In this document: positions 61,113-64,000 of the stretch, piece by piece
Numbering within the stretch: position 1 is the first letter of the stretch
Layout: each line of letters opens with the position of its first letter
Assembly (NCBI RefSeq): GCF_009720745.1
Contig: NZ_WNKX01000002.1
Coordinates: 363,122-427,121, forward strand
Length of the DNA stretch: 64,000 nucleotides
From: Massilia eburnea
GTDB taxonomy: Bacteria > Pseudomonadota > Gammaproteobacteria > Burkholderiales > Burkholderiaceae_D
Direction: 5' to 3'
The notes under the pieces: generated by a model
The model's input: the letters and a program-made list of their open reading frames with translations, nothing else
What the model was told of the DNA's origin: nothing
Database searches by the model: none
Translations under genes and position numbers: made by a program

Positions 61113-62512
61113 TGCACAAGCTCCACGTCGGTCGCCAGCGCGGCCAGCTCTTTCGCGCTGAGGATGCCGGCAAATTCGCCCGGCACTTCGCTGGCCGAGG
61201 CCTGGGCCGTCAGCAGGAAGCGCGCCACCGCCAGCACGGTGCCGTCAACTGCGCTGCCGGCGGCAATGGGGCAGGACAGCAGCGGTACGTAGAGCAGGCG
61301 CCGGTCCTTGCGGCTCGGAGTGCCGGCGCTGGGCTGGGTGATCAGGCCCTGGTACGGCGGCGAGCTGCTCGACCAGACCGTTGCCGTCATGCTGAAGCCT
61401 GGACTGGAGGGGTACAGGACGCCCCACTTGCTGAACGCGAAATTGCCGTTGCTGGACTGGCGCGCCGGTCCATATGCCCACAGCGTGCCGTACTGCGCCG
61501 GCGGCACGGCCGGCAGCGGCGCTGCGTTGTCGGCGATCGTCATCAAGGGCTTGCCTGCGGCCGGCGTGCTGGAAGCGGCAGAAGCTTGCGGCGGATTGCT
61601 GCTCATCCAGCTGGCCTGGCTGCCGCGGAATTCGCGCACATTGGTGTCGGCCGGCGCCGCGTAGCGGTCGCAGGCATCGCTGCCGCCATACACGCCAAAG
61701 CGGGAATTGAGCTGGCGCCACAGGCCGAACGCACTATTGCGGCGCAGGTGCAGCCGTCCCGCCAGGGAGGCATAAGCCAGTTTGCCGATACACATGAACG
61801 GCGCAACCTGGCTGTCGTCGGTGCTGGCGGCCGCCGCAGGGGCGCCTGGCGCGCTGACCGGGTCGACCAGGAAATATTCACCGCTATCCGCGCCTGCCGC
61901 CGGATTGAGCGCCAGCAGGTTGTAGCCGACGCCGAAACGGAAGCCGTACTGCACCTGTTCCAGCGCCGAACTGCCGTTGTCGCGCGTTGCGGCCGGCGTG
62001 CTGCTCGGCGCGCAGATGGCGAAAGGCAGCACACGCAAGCCGTTCGGGCCGGCGACTGCGCGCGCGCCGACGGTGGTGGCATCGCGCACGCCCAGCAGGT
62101 TGCCGAAGATGGCCGGCAGGCTGGTGTAGTCTGCGCCCAGCGCCGCCATGTCGGCGCGCACGTAGCGCAGCCCGGCCGGCGCCGCCGCTGCGCTGGCGTA
62201 GTCCAGCCAGGGACCGGCCGCATCGCCGGCAAAGGAGAGCGCGCCGGTGTTCAGCGCCACATTGCCAACGCCGCGCACCTGACGGCTGCTGGCCGTTTGC
62301 TGCGCCTTGCTGAAGGCTGCGGCGATGCCCCCCGCCGTGCCATCGAGCTGCTGCGCAGCGCCCAGCGCCACGCCGTCGGCGACCTGCTGCAACTGGGCCT
62401 GGCGCTGGAAAGCCAGCGCCAGTTCCAGCGCCAGCCCGCACAGGCCGACAGCGACCGGCAGTGTGAACGCCGCCATGATGGCGACCGAGCCGCGTTGGCG
62501 CCGGCGCTTCAT
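61109..62512 (-). CDS. tadG: Tad pilus assembly protein TadG-like
   Basis: TadG-family protein of 467 aa. The N-terminal anchor RQRGSVAIMAAFTLPVAVGL has a pseudopilin-like signature; the rest is a large extracytoplasmic domain without a recognisable VWA MIDAS motif in the expected form. It is rich in Ala/Ser and includes several Cys (CAPSST, FMCIGKL, DACDRY, LSCPIA). In other Tad systems TadG caps or anchors the fibre. It overlaps rcpA by 4 bp. Confidence 0.8.
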   Translation of the reverse strand: MKRRRQRGSVAIMAAFTLPVAVGLCGLALELALAFQRQAQLQQVADGVALGAAQQLDGTAGGIAAAFSKAQQTASSRQVRGVGNVALNTGALSFAGDAAGPWLDYASAAAAPAGLRYVRADMAALGADYTSLPAIFGNLLGVRDATTVGARAVAGPNGLRVLPFAICAPSSTPAATRDNGSSALEQVQYGFRFGVGYNLLALNPAAGADSGEYFLVDPVSAPGAPAAAASTDDSQVAPFMCIGKLAYASLAGRLHLRRNSAFGLWRQLNSRFGVYGGSDACDRYAAPADTNVREFRGSQASWMSSNPPQASAASSTPAAGKPLMTIADNAAPLPAVPPAQYGTLWAYGPARQSSNGNFAFSKWGVLYPSSPGFSMTATVWSSSSPPYQGLITQPSAGTPSRKDRRLLYVPLLSCPIAAGSAVDGTVLAVARFLLTAQASASEVPGEFAGILSAKELAALATDVELVQ

Positions 62513-63879
62513 TTCTTTTCTCCCGCACTCTCCGGCGCCGGCTCGCTGAAGGACTTGCGGTAGCGCGCCTGCGCCGCTGCCGCAGCCGTGCCATCGAGTC
62601 CGGCGCCCTCGCCTTCCGGCTTGACCAGGTGGGCGGTGATCACGAACAGCAGTTCGCTGCGCTCGTTCTGGAAGTCGGTGCTGCGGAACAGCGCGCCCAG
62701 CACCGGGAGATCGCTGAGGAAGGGCACGCCTTTCATGCTGTTGACCGTGCTGTGGCGGATCAGGCCCCCGATGGCGAAGCTCTGGCCATCCTGCAGCTGC
62801 ACCGTGGTGCTGGCGCGGCGCGTGGTAACCAGGGGGAAGATGGCGCGTCCGTTGAAAGCGCCGGTGCTGACGCCGATGCCGTCGCGCGACAGCTCCGACA
62901 CTTCCGGCGCGACCTTGAGGTTGATGCGGCCGCCGGCCAGCACGGTTGGCGTGAACTTGAGGCCGACGCCGAATTCCTTTTCCTCCAGCGTGATGCGGTT
63001 GTTGTCCTGCGCCACCGGCACCATGACCTTGCCGCCAGCCAGGAAGCTGCCCTCCTGCCCGCTCATCGCCATCACGGTGGGCTCGGCCAGGATACGCACC
63101 TGGCCATCCTGCTTCTCGGCGTCCAGGCGCAGGAAGCTGCCATTGCTCTTGTTCAGCGACATGCCGCCGCCCAGGGTGCCGCTCAGGAAGTCCGCCAGCA
63201 GCATGGCGCTCCAGCTGCCGCTGGCGTGGCGCAGCGACAGGCCGGCCTCCAGCCTGTCAAGCAGGGTCTTGGACACTTCCGCCACTTTCACTTCCAGCTT
63301 GACCTGCTGCGGAGCGCTGACCGCCAGCAGGTTGACCAGGCGCGCGCCCGGCGGCGCCGGCTGCGGCGGCGCGCCGTCCTTGCGCTCCAGCGGCTGCGGT
63401 GCGCGGCGCAGGAAAGCCTGCGCCAGGTCCAGCACCTGGGCCAGGGTGGCGCCGTCGCTGACGCTGCCGCTCAGGGCGATGGCGTCGGCGGCGGCCGTGA
63501 CCTTGATGCCGTGTTCCTGCGGCAGCAGCTCGTCCAGGCTGGCGCGCAGCGGCGACACGTCCAGCCCGACGGCTACCTCCACCACGCTGCAGGCGCCGCT
63601 CCTGCCTTGCACGATCAGGTTGGTGCTGCCGATTTCGGCGCCCACCAGGTAGAGCGTATCGGGCGCCACCAGGGTTGCCTGCAGCACGTGCGGGTTGCCG
63701 ATGCTGCGCCCGTTCACTGCGTCGGGCAAGCGCATCAGGGTGGATTTGCCCAGTTCCAGCGCCAGTTTGCCCGGCACGGCGGGCGCGCCCGTGCAGCGCA
63801 AGTTCTCGCTATGGGCGGCGGGGACGGCCAGGGCCAGGAGGGCCAGCGCGGCTGGCAGGCAGATGGATGCGGGTCGCAT
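62509..63879 (-). CDS. rcpA: Tad pilus secretin RcpA (CpaC)
   Basis: Outer-membrane secretin of the Flp pilus, 456 aa. A signal peptide (about 1-24, LAVPAAHS) precedes a pilus/secretin N-domain (about 40-105; LMRLPDAVNGRSIGNPHVLQ), then a BON-like segment and the secretin domain (about 260-430; SFAIGGLIRHSTV, VPFLSDLPVLGALFRST). The VPFLSDLP motif is the secretin consensus. The C-terminal tail is acidic and Ala-rich. It heads the visible genes after an incomplete upstream frame. Confidence 0.93.
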   Translation of the reverse strand: MRPASICLPAALALLALAVPAAHSENLRCTGAPAVPGKLALELGKSTLMRLPDAVNGRSIGNPHVLQATLVAPDTLYLVGAEIGSTNLIVQGRSGACSVVEVAVGLDVSPLRASLDELLPQEHGIKVTAAADAIALSGSVSDGATLAQVLDLAQAFLRRAPQPLERKDGAPPQPAPPGARLVNLLAVSAPQQVKLEVKVAEVSKTLLDRLEAGLSLRHASGSWSAMLLADFLSGTLGGGMSLNKSNGSFLRLDAEKQDGQVRILAEPTVMAMSGQEGSFLAGGKVMVPVAQDNNRITLEEKEFGVGLKFTPTVLAGGRINLKVAPEVSELSRDGIGVSTGAFNGRAIFPLVTTRRASTTVQLQDGQSFAIGGLIRHSTVNSMKGVPFLSDLPVLGALFRSTDFQNERSELLFVITAHLVKPEGEGAGLDGTAAAAAQARYRKSFSEPAPESAGEKK

Positions 63880-63888
63880 GGCGCCTCC

Positions 63889-64000
63889 TCACAGGCATTC
63901 CTTGCTGCTGCGGTTGCCGTCGATGACGCCGATGCAGTAGCGCGCCGGCTCGGCCGACGTCGCTGCGCGCGCCAGCCGTGGGGCCGCCGCCGGCGCTGGC
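63889..64000 (-). CDS. Incomplete gene upstream of rcpA (C-terminal end only)
   Basis: The last 36 codons of a leftward frame enter from the window edge and stop at 63889, 10 bp before the rcpA start. The visible tail is Ala/Arg-rich and ends with ARYCIGVIDGNRSSKECL, with two Cys. In canonical tad loci rcpC/cpaB lies here, but this tail does not look like CpaB to me, so I leave it unnamed. The spacing suggests it is co-transcribed with rcpA. Confidence 0.5.
   Translation of the reverse strand, partial: PAPAAAPRLARAATSAEPARYCIGVIDGNRSSKECL

Overview
The window looks like chromosome of a high-GC betaproteobacterium of the Burkholderiales, most probably Oxalobacteraceae (Massilia/Telluria/Duganella type). 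This rests on protein flavour and gene neighbourhoods: a beta-type porin, DUF484-xerC, dksA with the CEET-type degenerate zinc finger, petABC beside sspAB, gpmA-envC-ctpA-moeB, and grxC-secB-gpsA. No database search was run, so the genus is an inference. Coding density is very high and no gene-free stretch exceeds about 205 bp.

Layout. 170-9261 (+): porin, DUF484 protein, xerC, a COG0523 metal GTPase, dksA, a two-STAS protein, hslVU behind a heat-shock-type promoter, a small basic ORF and a CadC/TolB-like membrane regulator. 9255-29742 (-): a YceI protein; a complete-looking type II secretion operon transcribed gspG-H-I-J-K-L-M-N-D-E-F-C and ending in a coupled PlpD-like (type Vd) patatin autotransporter; a secreted amidohydrolase; then gpmA-envC-ctpA-moeB. 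29846-34151 (+): rhodanese, grxC, secB, SH3 protein, gpsA and a GAF histidine kinase. 34132-35202 (-): cupin and aquaporin Z. 35323-43902 (+): HxlR regulator and acyl-CoA ligase, a His-rich secreted peptide with a zinc-ribbon membrane protein, a DUF3472 protein, and an extended bufferin-type RiPP operon. 43998-48212 (-): tRNA-Thr(UGU), sspB, sspA, petC, petB, petA. 48416-51775 (+): mscL, a DegS-like protease, DUF2461, and a D-malate/tartrate dehydrogenase. 51772-54743: a LytS/LytTR two-component pair (-) divergent from a small secreted peptide and a GIN-domain protein (+). 54768-64000 (-): a Tad (Flp) pilus locus from an incomplete upstream gene through rcpA, tadG, two tadE/F genes, tadZ, tadA, tadB and tadC to a TPR/LytR_C lipoprotein.

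Most notable system. At 40053-43902 two different bufferin-type precursors (4-Cys BufA1/DUF2282-like and 6-Cys BufA2-like) share one MNIO enzyme (BufB, DUF692) and one partner (BufC, DUF2063). They are interleaved with two unusual alpha/beta-hydrolase-like proteins: one has Gly where the nucleophile Ser belongs, the other is truncated. A DoxX membrane protein closes the operon, and a cluster of TGTATC/GATACA half-sites precedes it. The family assignments are known; this expanded composition is the part worth testing.

Second notable item. A dispersed palindromic element carrying AACCGGTA termini and GTCAGACCC hairpins occurs intact at 6108-6208, next to the hslVU promoter. A diverged copy at 12098-12182 lies in frame inside the patatin autotransporter gene, where it encodes the linker between signal peptide and patatin domain.
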